Assembly (NCBI GenBank): GCA_034440615.1
Contig: JAOTOM010005139.1
Location: 1,092,501-1,156,500, forward strand
Direction of reading: 5' to 3'
Length of the DNA: 64,000 nt
Origin: Ashinkailepas kermadecensis
Taxonomy: Eukaryota; Arthropoda; Thecostraca; Neolepadidae
The stretch's first letter is position 1. Each line of letters opens with the position of its first letter. Under the pieces are notes generated by a model. The model was not told the DNA's origin and did no database searches. It worked only from the letters and a program-made list of their open reading frames with translations. Positions 1 through 10,142 of the stretch are shown here, piece by piece. The translations under genes were made by a program, and so were the position numbers.

Positions 1-974
1 TCTGCCCTGTTAAAATTTGGAATCTTTGCCAAATTATCCTTGATTGTCCCTGCTACATGTGCCTTGAATCTCACTATGTTATGGTCACTTCTTCCCAGAG
101 TTTCTCCTACAGTCAAGTCTTGAACTAAATCACTTAAATCCGAGAAGACAAGGTCCAAGAATGAGCCCTGCCTAGTTGGTTCTGTTACAAACTGGTGTAA
201 GAAGAGGTCCTCTTCAAGGAATTTCCTAAACAGTTTACATGCTGGGGAGCCAATACCAACATTTTCATATCGTTTTAGATTAAAGTCACCAAGAATAAGG
301 CATTTCCTCTGAAAGTTTCTACTGATTTCCTCACAAATCACCTTATCAAGCTCCAGTTGCTGAGAATGTGGCAAGGTTCCTGATCGGTACAAAGCTCCTA
401 TTCTCAGTTTATTGCTGTTGCCTTTTCCCACAGAAACATCAAGCCAAATGGACTCCACAGACACATTTTTTACCCCATCTGCTACTTTTTGAGAACTGAA
501 TAAGCTATTCACATAGAGCATTACACCACCCCCTTTCACTGCTGGACCCCTATTGCATGCAAACATATTGTATCCCTGGATCCCATAGTCCTGCAAGTTA
601 TCCCCAAAATACCCCTCACTGACCCATGCCTCAGTAATGCAAACAAAATCTGGTTCCTCATCGGCAACATAACACTTGAACTCGTCAAATTTGGATCGAA
701 TACTCTGAGCATTAAGCATCATACACTTAAGAAATGTTCCATAACCATCTTTGGTTTTTTCATGCTGAGTAGCTCTATCATCTCTGGATGAGCTACCACT
801 CTGCCCCCTTGATCTACTGCCATCCCTATTTGCTGACTGTGAGGTTCTATTGCCTATGCTGTCATTATTCCCTCTCTTGCCAACAAAATATGGGAAAGGT
901 GTTGAGTAAAGTGGGTTTGGGTAAGGTAATATAATAAAGAATAATCCAAAATTATAACAAAAAATATATGTTAT
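1..974 (-). mobile_element. CR1/L2-like LINE, endonuclease ORF (partial, runs off window)
   Basis: Read on the minus strand, an open frame runs from 974 (after a stop at 977-975) to the window edge without interruption. The first Met pair is at 722-717 (MMLNAQSIRSK). It encodes an apurinic-type endonuclease of a non-LTR retrotransposon, which nicks the genomic target. Motifs appear in the family order: LNAQS (Asn), ITEAW (catalytic Glu), KGGGVMLYV, ALYRSG (Tyr), LGDFN (Asp/Asn), FLDLVFSD, and GRSDHN (catalytic Asp-His). The residues before the Met are low in complexity and probably linker. RT should lie beyond position 1. The motif style (LNAQS, GRSDHN) points to CR1/L2/Daphne rather than the Jockey-like elements seen elsewhere here. 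No frameshift is visible, so this copy is younger than the others. Confidence 0.85.
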
Positions 975-1029
975 CTAGCCTACTGTTCAATCACCTAAAA
1001 CTTTCTGATGTATCTTCTAAAACCTACAG

Positions 1030-1330
1030 ATGTTGGATTTCTGGTAAATTTGCAGTTCAACATAATTTCTGATTTTTTGGAATTTCTTTCAGTCAGCAGG
1101 CAAGATAACACCAAAAAGTGACTTGGAGTTAGGCAATGTAGCATAAAAGGTAATGCTCAAAATAAAGATAAAATATGTAACAACCTAACCTAACCTATCC
1201 TAACATTCCATGCAAGAAAGCAATTTTTGTAAATGGGAAATTTCCAAACTATTTTTCTTTAAAAATTTCAAATATAAAACTAATCTTACCTAACCTAACC
1301 TATGCTAGCCTGAGCTGTTTTTGACAAAAA
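1030..1330 (+). repeat. AACCT-rich dispersed repeat, copy 1
   Basis: An AT-rich segment holds two clusters of AACCTAACCT (about 1180-1204 and 1286-1310). It aligns by eye with the reverse complement of 20520-20900: both have a GGCAAGATAACACC-like stretch, CTTGGAGTTnGG, then AACCTAACCT, then a poly-T/TTTCTTTAAAAA block. It is therefore a diverged dispersed element rather than telomeric sequence. No coding capacity is seen. The whole of 975-1750 has no gene. Confidence 0.6.
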
Positions 1331-1358
1331 ACTAGGTTAAAAAACATTAAAAATCAAA

Positions 1359-1410
1359 AGTCAATTCATCATGGAAAAAAAGTCAATTCATCATGGAAAA
1401 AAGTCAATTC
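1359..1410. repeat. 22-bp tandem repeat, about 2.4 copies
   Basis: AGTCAATTCATCATGGAAAA is repeated with variable A-runs. It is a short slippage-type duplication in AT-rich DNA. Confidence 0.8.
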
Positions 1411-1754
1411 CAACATTCCGTCTTGGGAGACTGACGTGGGTTTCCATTCTTCAGATACTTTTACCAGGTGATAAGTACAAAAAACTAGCCAGCATATTTT
1501 GATGTTTTACCATGCTGCCTATGCAATGCTCAGCCTCCAAGGAGAACAATAAGCACCATAACTAGCAACACCCAAACAACTATGCAAGCCCTGGATATGC
1601 ACCCCCTCTTCATTGTCCACAAACTCTGTTTGCTACCCATCTGGTTACACCACACACCATCAATTTGGTTTCATAAAAATCACAAGTTCTGGAAATTGAA
1701 ATTTGGTCAATTTGTTTTCCTATCTATATTAATGTAATGCAAGCTAAGTGCGAT

Positions 1755-2554
1755 TTTCTATACAGATGGATCAGGTGATGGAGAACTGGTGTGCGCTGCT
1801 GTGTCTGGATCAAATTGCAGATTTAAGAGCTACTGCCAGATTATGCAACAGTGTTTTAAGCAGAAATGTTTGCCATCAAATTCATGCTGGCACATAAAAA
1901 CCTCTGGAATTAAACAAGCAGATATCTGGAGCAACTCAAAATGTTACCTAGAAGTAGTGCAAAAACTGGATGATGCTACTCACTATGGAATGCATGACAT
2001 TTCACAAACATTGTTTCTTACCAGCAATGCAAAATGCAATTTTCTTTGGATTCCGGCACTCTGTGCAACACAGCGGCTGACTTGCTGGCCAATAGCACTG
2101 TCGCTGAATACCCTACAAGCTCCAGTGGCACTTTCTGATGCTCTGCACCAACCCAAGATATGCTTCGATGCATATTTGCAAAACAAATGAAGTGAGATCC
2201 ATGCCAACCATCTCTATCAAATAACACAAACATTTAGCCTGTGGCCCTCGAACGCCCAAGACAAGAGCTTTCGCGAAGTGTACACCGCCTCCGATGCGGA
2301 CATTCTCGTCTAACGCGTGGTCACATTTTTTACCCTTGGAATCTCTGATTTGTAATACATGCCATGCTCAAATAACTGTACAACATACTCTAATTGACTG
2401 CCCACAATATGCTGAGCAAAAAAGACATGTCCACTACCTGAGGACAGAGCATTGTATGGGGGATCCGCCCACCCTTCTCGGTGACACCCACCCAGCACTG
2501 GTGAGTGCAGTTCTTGATTTTGTTCACAATATGTTCATAGTGCTTGAATTATAG
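1755..2554 (+). pseudogene. Jockey-like LINE 3' remnant: RNase H and zinc-knuckle C-terminus
   Basis: Broken frames give a decayed RNase H domain: FYTDGSGDG (first Asp) near 1758, AEMFAIKFML (Glu motif) near 1865, and WSNSKCYL where the SDSLS motif is expected. After frameshifts, 2294-2554 is one open frame with the post-RNase H CxxC...HxxxxC pattern (CNTCHAQITVQHTLIDC) typical of Jockey-like ORF2 C-termini. RNase H degrades RNA in the RNA:DNA hybrid during retrotransposition. Stops and frame changes show it is dead. The upstream RT is absent and no tail module is visible after 2554. Confidence 0.7.
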
Positions 2555-3195
2555 CAGGGTTTTTCATCGAAGATTCATAAACTAAGTGCTCTAAACAAGT
2601 GCAATGCTTGTCATGATCACATAAACTAGATGTGTATATCTTTGGTTTTCCTCTCCACCAAATTTTTCACAAAGTTGACTGCTAGAACTAGCTTGGATCA
2701 GCCAGCTTCCGAGCAGTGCCTTCTTGGCTCCACCGCTATTACATTAACGTAGCTCTCCAGCAGACTTTCCCGAGTTTCCAGCGCATCCCTTGACTGAGCG
2801 TCGGTCGTGGCCTCCGACTCCATACTTTCTCAACCATCTGGAATGGATTGCAAATGGGTCAGGGAGCAGTGCGATCTACTGCTTGCCCTCTCTTGACTTC
2901 CTGATTCGGCGACGGAGTGGCTTGATCGGGAGCTATTGAGATTAATTATTGGGAGTTCCACTGTCTGCGCTAAGTCATCTGCTAGGAGGCAGACAAGGAT
3001 AGTGGAGGGTAAAGGTCTGGCTTTCTCTTCCTCCATGGGTAATCATCTTGAAGGGTTCATATTTTATGAGAGCCGGAGTGCCCGGCCCCCGGCCCGGGTG
3101 CTTGGCTTCTTCGGAACAAGTCGGCTCCCTGACTCGTCCTGGCTCCTTTCCTGGTGAGTCTTTGCCAGTAAAGAATAACAGGTTTTTGCTCATCT
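2555..3195. other. no recognisable gene
   Basis: This is mixed-composition DNA. A 68-residue minus-strand frame at 2830-3036, rich in Ser/Arg/His, followed by MESEATTDAQSR, could be a remnant of a LINE ORF1 N-terminus. I see no domain that would prove it. Confidence 0.4.
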
Positions 3196-3211
3196 AGACT
3201 GCTTGAAATGG

Positions 3212-3262
3212 GCGCTAAATGACCCTGTAATCGGCGCGCCCTTCAGCCCAAGTAATCAATCA
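3212..3262 (+). mobile_element. 51-bp LINE-tail micro-insertion with perfect 16-bp TSD
   Basis: The insert is the 3' hairpin module only (GCGCTAAATGACC ... GCGCGCCC, then AGTAATCAATCA). It is flanked on both sides by AGACTGCTTGAAATGG (3196-3211 and 3263-3278). The perfect target-site duplication marks a target-primed insertion of an extremely 5'-truncated LINE or SINE transcript. The sense strand is plus. Confidence 0.85.
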
Positions 3263-3278
3263 AGACTGCTTGAAATGG

Positions 3279-4186
3279 TAAATTAGGTGTAATATTTTGG
3301 ATGCACCATATATTTTCATAGAATCTTTGTCATCCAGATGGTCCTGAGCACATGCTCCACAGCTGAATGTTCCATGTGGATCGGTGTTCATAATGACTGG
3401 GATCACAGCCATGATTGTAACAATTGGTACATTTTAACTTCGGAACTAATATGGCATTTTGATAAAAATTATTGCAGAAATACATTTTGGAGCGTGATTA
3501 AGGTTATCAGACCACTCATTCCCACTGGTAGTACATGCTTTATATCGGGTATGCATCTGAGCCTGGCTTTATTCAGGTTTTGAAAAGCCATGCAAAATTA
3601 ACAAAATGAATATATCACATGTTACTGGGAATACAACATCATCCAGCACCTGTATTTGATGACTTGGTGTGCAGGTTAGTATAGGATAGCCTCTGCTGGC
3701 CCACAAAGGCTGAATAATGCAAACTACTACATTCACTGGGGCCAATCGTAGCTCAAGTCTTGAAGGCTCTCCTATGGTAAAATATTGAAAGGGTAATGCC
3801 TTGTGTGTTATTTTTCCATGTAGCGCCTACATATGTATATCAATGGATTTTGACATCATTGAGTATCATTCACCGTGCCAATACTCATAATAGGCGACAC
3901 GGATCAGTCGAGCAGAATGTTCAGTGTGATCTACAACTTGCAGCTACCATGCTGCATGTGACGGATCCTATATGCTACCTACAGATACGTGTTGCAAGTG
4001 TGCGGTTGGTGGCAATTTGTGTAGTAGTGATTGTCAACACAGCTGCCGCCGTCGTGCCTCATGGAAAAATAAACTGGAAGCTCTGGGCACATGTAGCAGA
4101 CTTAGTTAGGTACATTCTTTCCATACAGTCCCTATGTTTGCACACAATGTTGAAAGTATGAAAGGGATATGTTATTGTATCAACCG
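3279..4186. other. no recognisable gene or repeat
   Basis: This is AT-leaning unique-looking DNA. Small open frames at 3338-3583 and 3796-4161 show no known motif and no coding bias that I can detect. If the exon at 4386 is real, this stretch is its upstream region. Confidence 0.4.
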
Positions 4187-4323
4187 TGCGCAGGAGGGTC
4201 GATGTGGTCTAACGGTGCTCATTGTACAAATTGCTATTTGTACAATGCTCATTGCTATTGTACATTGTGCGACGCTACATGACTCAACGGTCGACGTGTC
4301 GTAAAACCAATAACCAACCAACA
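4187..4323 (+). mobile_element. SINE-like copy with LINE-type 3' tail
   Basis: The 3' end (4269-4323) is the shared module: CGACGCTACATGACT ... GTGTCGTAAAA followed by CCAATAACCAACCAACA. Upstream, GATGTGGTCTAACGGTG resembles a pol III A-box, and the middle has internal duplications of ATTGTACAAA. The CGACGC/GTCG version of the tail hairpin matches the tRNA-headed SINEs at 17001 and 51205 rather than the LINEs. The head is too decayed to name a tRNA. Confidence 0.6.
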
Positions 4324-4325
4324 CA

Positions 4326-4381
4326 AGATCGGCTCAGAATGGATAGAGCATCTTTTGCATTGCAGGACAGTGAGCCGATCT
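4326..4381. repeat. 11-bp perfect inverted repeat bracketing a possible 3' splice site
   Basis: AGATCGGCTCA (4326-4336) and TGAGCCGATCT (4371-4381) are exact reverse complements. The loop holds TCTTTTGCATTGCAG (ending 4365), a plausible acceptor for an untranslated leader exon just before the ATG at 4386. Confidence 0.7.
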
Positions 4382-4385
4382 AGTC

Positions 4386-4463
4386 ATGCCTCTGCAGGAA
4401 CGAGAAGACTCTCCTGGTGGAGACTTCGAGCCCAACAGGAAGAAGAGCAAAGTGACGCCACAG
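4386..4463 (+). CDS. candidate first coding exon of PAPS synthase
   Basis: ATG at 4386 (G at -3) opens 26 codons ending ...KKSKVTPQ, followed directly by a strong donor, CAG|GTAAGG at 4464. The exon ends in phase 0. The first recognisable PAPSS exon (61969) begins in phase 0 with KATNVTYQ, so the two join in frame. Known PAPSS proteins have a short variable N-terminus with a basic KKxK nuclear-import motif just before the ATNVTYQ-like segment; KKSK fits that spacing. The frame reads through into intron without a homologue. The exon-donor structure is seen. Assignment to PAPSS is inference from motif, phase and order, and it implies a 57.5-kb intron. The alternative is an unrelated gene or a chance open frame. 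Confidence 0.5.
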
Positions 4464-4744
4464 GTAAGGCGATCTATTCAGTTCCGCTTGTATTGTTGCT
4501 CCATGCCTGTTGGTGGGGGGGGGCGCATTTGCCGACACTGCAATGTGGCCAATGTCGGATTGAAGTTTTACAGTCATGAACGTAGAGAGGAAAATATTGA
4601 AAAACTTATTTTTAACTCTTCGGTTTTTTTCTGCTTCTTATAGCAATGCTTATATTTATATTTAATCAGCTTCGGACATGATTTTCAAGCGACATTGCAT
4701 TTTCAGTGATTTCCAAACAAGTTCATTGAATTGTTTGGCGAATA

Positions 4745-4835
4745 AAGAGTGGATAATTTTATAATGAGGATAAAGCTCTGGATGACAAAAACACCAAGGA
4801 GAAGGCCATGTTTCCAACCCTGAATGTGACGTTTT
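4745..4835 (+). repeat. 90-bp dispersed repeat (related to 23855-23925)
   Basis: The stretch with AAAGAGTGGATAATTTTATA, TCTGGATGACAAAA and CCATGTTTCCAACCC aligns by eye with 23855-23925 (GGAGTGGATTTTTTTGGG, TTTGGATGACAAAA, CCATATTTCCAACAC). Identity is roughly two thirds. In the second copy this sequence directly precedes a LINE post-RNase H segment, so it may belong to that element. Confidence 0.55.
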
Positions 4836-4902
4836 CCACGACTGCGAAATGACGGCGATGTTGAAATATGACGACATGCGGATATCACTCCGTACACTGC
4901 GG

Positions 4903-5072
4903 TGTACGGAGGATGGGGTCGCCTTCAGATGTGGAGCGAAGTGTACGGCGGATGGGGTCGCCTTCAGTTGTGGAGCGAAGTGTACGGAGGATGGGGTCGC
5001 CTTCAGTTGTGGAGCGAAGTGTACGGAGGATGGGGTCGCCTGCAGTTGTGGAGCGAAGTGTACGGCGGGTGG
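4903..5072. repeat. 39-bp minisatellite, about 4.4 copies
   Basis: The unit begins TGTACGGAGGATGGGGTCGC and ends GGAGCGAAG. Copies differ by single bases. The period is a multiple of three, so several frames stay open. It is not a gene. Confidence 0.95.
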
Positions 5073-5284
5073 GGGCTGCGAGCGCGGCACAACTCGCTCT
5101 CTGCTGGTGTTGAGCACACCGCAATCTCTCCTCGCCGAACTGACACTCCTCCACCCAACGCCAAGCGTGACCGCAAGACCGAACCGTTGGACGTGGATCT
5201 CCCCGACTTTGTACGGTGTGTTTTGCAGTCTGGTGACGCGCGAGTCGGTGTCCGCCGTGCTGCCTCCGCCGCGGGCCACGTCGT

Positions 5285-5416
5285 CAATTGGACCGCGGCT
5301 CGCTGGCTGTGATCTCTGTCCGACATCAATTGGACCGCGGCTCGCTGGCTGTGATCTCTGTCCGACATCAATTGGACCGCGGCTCGCTGGCTGTGATCTC
5401 TGTCCGACACCAATTG
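5285..5416. repeat. 42-bp minisatellite, 3 copies
   Basis: The unit begins CAATTGGACCGCGGCTCGCT. Three near-identical copies (5285-5410) are followed by a partial fourth. Confidence 0.95.
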
Positions 5417-5661
5417 TGTTTGTGGCTGGTGGAACACTGGTGTATCGCGCAGAGCATGGCTGTCTCCAGTTACGGCGAATTTTATGGGTTTGTTACTGTC
5501 GTGTTGCAGTCTGTACCAGTTGTGATTAGTAATGGAGGTCGGAGGGGTCGGCCACTCGAGATGTGACTCGTGAGGGTGACACCTGACCCTTTGGTGGAGT
5601 CTGCGCCAGTTGTGATTAGTGATGGTGCCCCCTCGACGAGGCACCACCTTTCCGTGGTGGG

Positions 5662-6456
5662 GTGGGGTGGGGGGGGGGATTGCGTGCCCCAAGGACCCGG
5701 AATCCCGGTCCACCGGTGAGCCGGCGAGGGGTGCCTTTCGCGTCGCCTACGAGGAGAGGGCAGCAAACCCGAAGCGACGCAGAAGCGACCGAGATCCCTC
5801 CCACCTCGTATGGAAACCCTGACGACCACTCAGTGATTTCCCGAGCAGCATCAGCAAGCGAGGAATGGACTCGGGCCAACCGGTCCAAGATGCCTGGTCG
5901 GACCTCCCCACCCAAGTCCGGCTCCTCCCAAACTACAATGGTACCTACCTCGAAATCACCGCCCCCTACTTCCGGCCCGTCCTCCAGCCTCCCCTTTCCT
6001 CCCCCACGTACTCCCAACACTACCTTGAAATCCCTCACATCCACATCTTCCTTTCCGGAATCCTATCCCGTCTCCTTGAGCCACGCCTCGCCCCCGCCCT
6101 CAACACCCACTTCCGCACCTCCCTCGCCGTCCCATCGATCAATTCAGATACCCGATGCATACCTTCATTATCAGGAAGCCGAAAGGCGTGCCCAGGAAGC
6201 CAAGCGAACGAGGCTCGCTCAGATGGAGAGGGCCCGGTCGAGGGGCCACCAAGGAGACGACAAGGCTCCACCCGCAAGGCCTGCCACCCCATCGCCGCGA
6301 CGGCGAGTGGAGGGACCGGCTCCGTCAGTACACGAGATGGGCCCTCCGCCGCCTCCGGCTGGGGCCCCCAAAAAGAGGCTTACCACTAACGAGCTCTCCA
6401 CCGGGCGAGGGGTCACCACGCTCCCGCCCCAGAATCCAGTCCCTGGTACCAAATAG
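5662..6456 (+). pseudogene. LINE ORF1-like proline-rich frame
   Basis: 264 codons are open, rich in Pro/Ser/Thr/Arg. A charged patch (EAERRAQEAKRTRLAQMERA) is followed by PAPSVHEMGPPPPPAG. It lies between a LINE leader and a LINE endonuclease, the place of the gag-like ORF1, which binds element RNA. No CCHC knuckles are visible, unlike copy B at 16557-16740, so the middle of gag has probably been lost. The first codons read through the leader, so the start is uncertain. It could also be a chance GC-rich frame. Confidence 0.5.
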
Positions 6457-6655
6457 AGACAACCCTCCGGGGTTAACAGCGGCGCCCACTCTCGGAAGGA
6501 GGACGGAACCAGAGCTTTAAAACTAGCGTGTTCTTTTATTATAACTACGCCTAGTCACTCCATTCTAGTCAATTTTGGTTCATTACATGCAGGAGTGCAT
6601 CGCTTCGAAACAATGCCCTCACCGCACATCTTTTAAGTAATTTTAACAAGCTCCT

Positions 6656-7581
6656 ATGCAAGCTATTTTACAATGGAACTGCAGAGGTTTTAGAAACAGT
6701 ACCCAGGAAATACAGGTGGTTTTAAATCAGCATTGCCTTATTGCTATGTGTCTGCAAGAGACTAAACTCCGACCCAATTCACGATGTGACATACAGGGAT
6801 ATTCAATTGTCCGAAAGGATATGGAAACCGACACTGTTGCTCACGGCGGTGTCATGGTAGCTGTCCACCATAGTGTAGGAGCAATGGAGGTGGCCCTAAG
6901 CACCGATCTCCAAGCAGTGTCCGCTCGGATCGACTTGGATCGCAGCTCGGTAGCAGTTGCTCAATTTACCTGCCTCCTGGAACTGGTTTTACACGGGGTG
7001 AGCTCGGCCGACTTGGATCGCAGCTCGGTAGCAGTTGCTCAATTTACCTGCCTCCTGGAACTGGTTTTACACGGGGTGAGCTCGGCCGACTTGGATCGCA
7101 GCTCGGTAGCAGTTGCTCAATTTACCTGCCTCCTGGAACTGGTTTTACACGGGGTGAGCTCGGCCGACTTGGATCGCAGCTCGGTAGCAGTTGCTCAATT
7201 TACCTGCCTCCTGGAACTGGTTTTACACGGGGTGAGCTCGGCCGGCTAGTTTCTGAACTACCCACACCTTTCCTAGTTTTAGGAGATTTCAATTCCCACC
7301 ACACTGTGTGGGGATGCAACGATGTGAACAGCCGAGGTCGAGTTTTACAATCTTTTATCCTGGAAGATTCACTATGTATTTTAAACACTGGCATTCGAAC
7401 TCATTTTACGATTCCATCCGGAAGCACATCGGTGCTTGACTTGAGTCTGTGCAGCCCCGAGCTTGCACAACATTTCGATTGGACAGTGTCAGATGACCCC
7501 ATGGGAAGTGATCATTTGCCAGTATGGTTAGATTTCGACACAACTTTCTTCCAAGTAATAAACCACGACGATGGAATTTAA
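6656..7581 (+). pseudogene. Jockey-like LINE endonuclease with frameshift and tandem amplification
   Basis: The first part (MQAILQWNCRGFRN, CLQETKL, AHGGVMVAVHH) is the N-terminal half of an apurinic-type endonuclease. A one-base loss at about 6957 shifts the frame. In the new frame CSIYLPPGTGF, LGDFNSHHTVWGC, SVLDLSLCSPELA and MGSDHLPV complete the domain, ending at 7581. The Glu, Asp-x-Asn and Ser-Asp-His catalytic motifs are all recognisable. Between the halves a 78-bp block is present four times (6932-7243). Homologous residues in copy B (17955-18517) confirm the family. Confidence 0.85.
6932..7243. repeat. 78-bp repeat x4 inside the LINE endonuclease
   Basis: The unit begins GACTTGGATCGCAGCTCGGT and ends GTGAGCTCGGCC. 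Four essentially identical copies exactly fill 312 bp. Each unit carries the same frameshift, so amplification followed the inactivating deletion. The 26-codon period keeps both frames open. Confidence 0.97.
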
Positions 7582-7930
7582 ATAATGCTGATTAGGAGGC
7601 ATATGAAAGGCAAGGCATATGAAAGGCATATGAAAGGCAGGGGGACCTTGCACAACATTAGAGAGGCGATGCGCGCATGCAAAGCGTGCACCAATACTCT
7701 CCAGCTAGCTGCGGGCGCCACTTCTATACAAGATAGCCTGGCCGACCGTCGGCCGCGGTTCTCAGCTGCCTATCGATCCCTCGACCGGGGGCGGGCTCAA
7801 CAAGTTGACGGTCGTGCACCTGGCCGCGTCTCCGGCGGGACAACGTGAAGAGCACTCGGTTCATCGCCATGCTGATTGGCTCCCGAGGAGATGCAGGTGT
7901 CATTTTTCGGCGTCGCGCCCCAACGTGGAA
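7582..7930. other. no gene; small GGCATATGAAA repeat
   Basis: GGCATATGAAAGGCA-type motifs repeat three times near 7598-7640. The rest is GC-rich with no motif. Confidence 0.5.
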
Positions 7931-8194
7931 GAGCGGTTGAGCAGGATCGGATGGACTCGGGCGATCCCTGGTGGAGGGCGCCGAATCTACGTAGAAGCCC
8001 GCTGCGACCGGTGTTGTAAGCCGTCATGGTGCTAGTCGTGCGTTCTTCTCTTGGTTGCTTGAGAGCGGTTGAGCTGGAACGGATGGACTCGGGCGATCCC
8101 TGGTGGAGGGCGCCGAATCCACGTGGGAGCCCGCTGTGGACCGGTGTTGTAGGCCGTCATGGTGCCGGTCGTGCGTCTCTTGGTGCGTCATGGT
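7931..8194. repeat. 132-bp direct duplication
   Basis: GAGCGGTTGAGC...GGATGGACTCGGGCGATCCC at 7931 recurs at 8063 with the same downstream GGAGGGCGCCGAATC and CGTCATGGTGC. The copies are visibly diverged (about 85% by eye). No protein function is seen. Confidence 0.8.
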
Positions 8195-9614
8195 GCCGGT
8201 CTCTTGGTTGCTTGACAGTCGAATGCCGAACTGACCTTGAAATCCATCTTCAAAGCAACGGTGATGACCACGGAAGCTTTGAAACCTTAGCCTCCCCTGC
8301 TACTGTGCCTGCGTACGCCCCTGTCCGACCTGAGTACAACGACGCATTCACTCTTACCGGTGCCCAGGCGCGTTCCTGCGCAAGCTGCAAGCTGCATCCG
8401 ACACCTCCCTCTGACCATGCCTGGGTGCGCCTCTGCGTGGCCCGGGCATAGCGGCGTCGTCAGACCTCAGCCCGCCCGCTGCCCGTGCCTGGGTGCGCCT
8501 CTGCGTGGCCTGGGAGCAGCGACGGCGCTGGCCGGTCAGAAGCCGAGGAGGCACGGCGTGCGGCGGACCGTCGGCCCGAGGAACTCGTCACCTTGACCGG
8601 CGCTGACCTGACCTCTCCGGCACCATGGTGCGGTGGCCAAACAAGGTACGTCCGCCAACCAGCGCGCGACTCGGTTTGACCGGCGCACGCGCTGCGGCTT
8701 CGCTGGGCGGTGAAAATCCCACGGGAGTCGCTTGGTCTCGAACGCGTGACCTCGGCGAATGAAGGTGGATTGAACGCCGGTGGACAACAGCGAGACGCGA
8801 GAGCTATCACACGGTGCGATGTATTTCAGCGATAATGTACTGAACAACGACAATGCACTGAGTAGTGCATAAGTACACCAATTACACATCCCAATATGGG
8901 TGTACCTGGGGTGCATGTTAGCACATATGGCAGATTGAACACCACATGCACATGAAAGCCATGTACATGATTATATATATATATATATTAAATACCGGAT
9001 ATGCATGTCATCTTTGCAGATGTTACGTGACTAGGCGTACCGACTATCGTGCTTCATCATCACCACTCTTGACAGTGGTCACTGGAATAACCACGTGCTT
9101 ATGGATATACCATGTGCTGAATTACATATATGCAACATATATGCAACTTATGGAATTTCATATAGCAAGTTCTTCGGATATTTTTTGTAGCGTTGCCATA
9201 TGCGTGAGAGTGTGATGAACATTCATTGGCTGCGCACCGGTTGGTAGCACGGACTTCAGCACAGTAAGCGTGCTATCTTATTTTGTGATGTGGAGGACAA
9301 TTGAACCCTTAAGCCTGTCTAAGCTGCTGAACAGCTGGGCTCTGGTAACCTGTTTATAACCCGACTTCCCGAAGTAACCTGCCAAATCCCAGAAAGCACT
9401 GGCTTCGGGGAGATCGGCGCCGTGGCCGTTTACGAGACATTCCAATTTTCGTTCGGATGTTCTTAGCCCCGCCCTTCGCAATTAGCATACATCTCTACTC
9501 ACCCTTTCATTATGTTTTGTTCTTGTGGCATCAACCCCTCCCCCACTTTGAGACCACTAGACATCCCTGAGAGGGGAAGAATTACCCTGCTGAAGGCCTC
9601 ACGGCTTACGGGTG
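8195..9614. other. no gene; one pol III B-box-like site
   Basis: 8418 and 8488 share CCTGGGTGCGCCTCTGCGTG (local duplication, about 70 bp apart). On the minus strand near 8735-8755, GCGTTCGAGACC matches a tRNA B-box, so a decayed SINE head is possible. 8830-9614 is AT-richer and holds nothing I recognise. Confidence 0.4.
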
Positions 9615-10142
9615 ATAGGATTTTCATCCTGGGGAATTCTGATATGTGGTTTATCATCCTGGGTTATTCTGGTATGCGGGTTATTACCATGGGTTATTCT
9701 GGTATGCGGTGTATCATCCTGGGTTATTCTGGTATCCGGTTTATCATCCTGAGTAATTCTGGTATGCGGTTTGTCATCCTGGGTTATTCTAGTATGCGGG
9801 TTATCATCCTGGGTTATTCTGGTATGGGGGTTATCATCCTGGGTTATTATGGTATGCGGGTTATCATCCTCGGCAATTCTGGTATGCGGTTTATCATCCT
9901 GGGTTATTCTGGTATGTGGTTTGTCATCCTGGGTTATCCTAGTATACGGGTTATCATCCTGGGTTATTCTGGTACGTGGGTTATCATCCTGTGTTATTCT
10001 GGTACGCGGGTTATCATCCTGGGTAAGTATGTTATGTGGGTTATCATCACGGGTTATTCTGATATGCGGGTCATCATCCTGGGTTATTCTGGTACGCGGG
10101 TTATCATCCTGGGTTATTCTGGAATGCGGCTTATCATCCCGG
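9615..10142. repeat. 30-bp minisatellite, about 17.5 copies
   Basis: The unit resembles GGTTATCATCCTGGGTTATT plus CTGGTATGCG. Copies are moderately diverged, so the array is older than most here. The period keeps frames open on both strands (ITQDDNPHTR on minus). This is not evidence of a gene. Confidence 0.97.

Larger units (their letters stand above)
5615..7581 (+). mobile_element. Jockey-like LINE copy A (leader, ORF1 remnant, endonuclease)
   Basis: Three parts lie in element order. The first is a 5' leader (5615-5740) with a CACCAC/GTGGTG hairpin and a poly-G run, shared with 15240-15365. The second is a proline-rich ORF1-like frame (5662-6456). The third is the endonuclease start of ORF2 (6656-7581). 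Reverse transcriptase, RNase H and the 3' tail are missing. The copy is truncated after the endonuclease and carries a frameshift and an internal 78-bp amplification. Confidence 0.7.

Noticed and set aside
1180..1310. Telomere or subtelomere because of AACCT runs
   Set aside because: Only short clusters within a dispersed repeat that recurs inverted at 20520.
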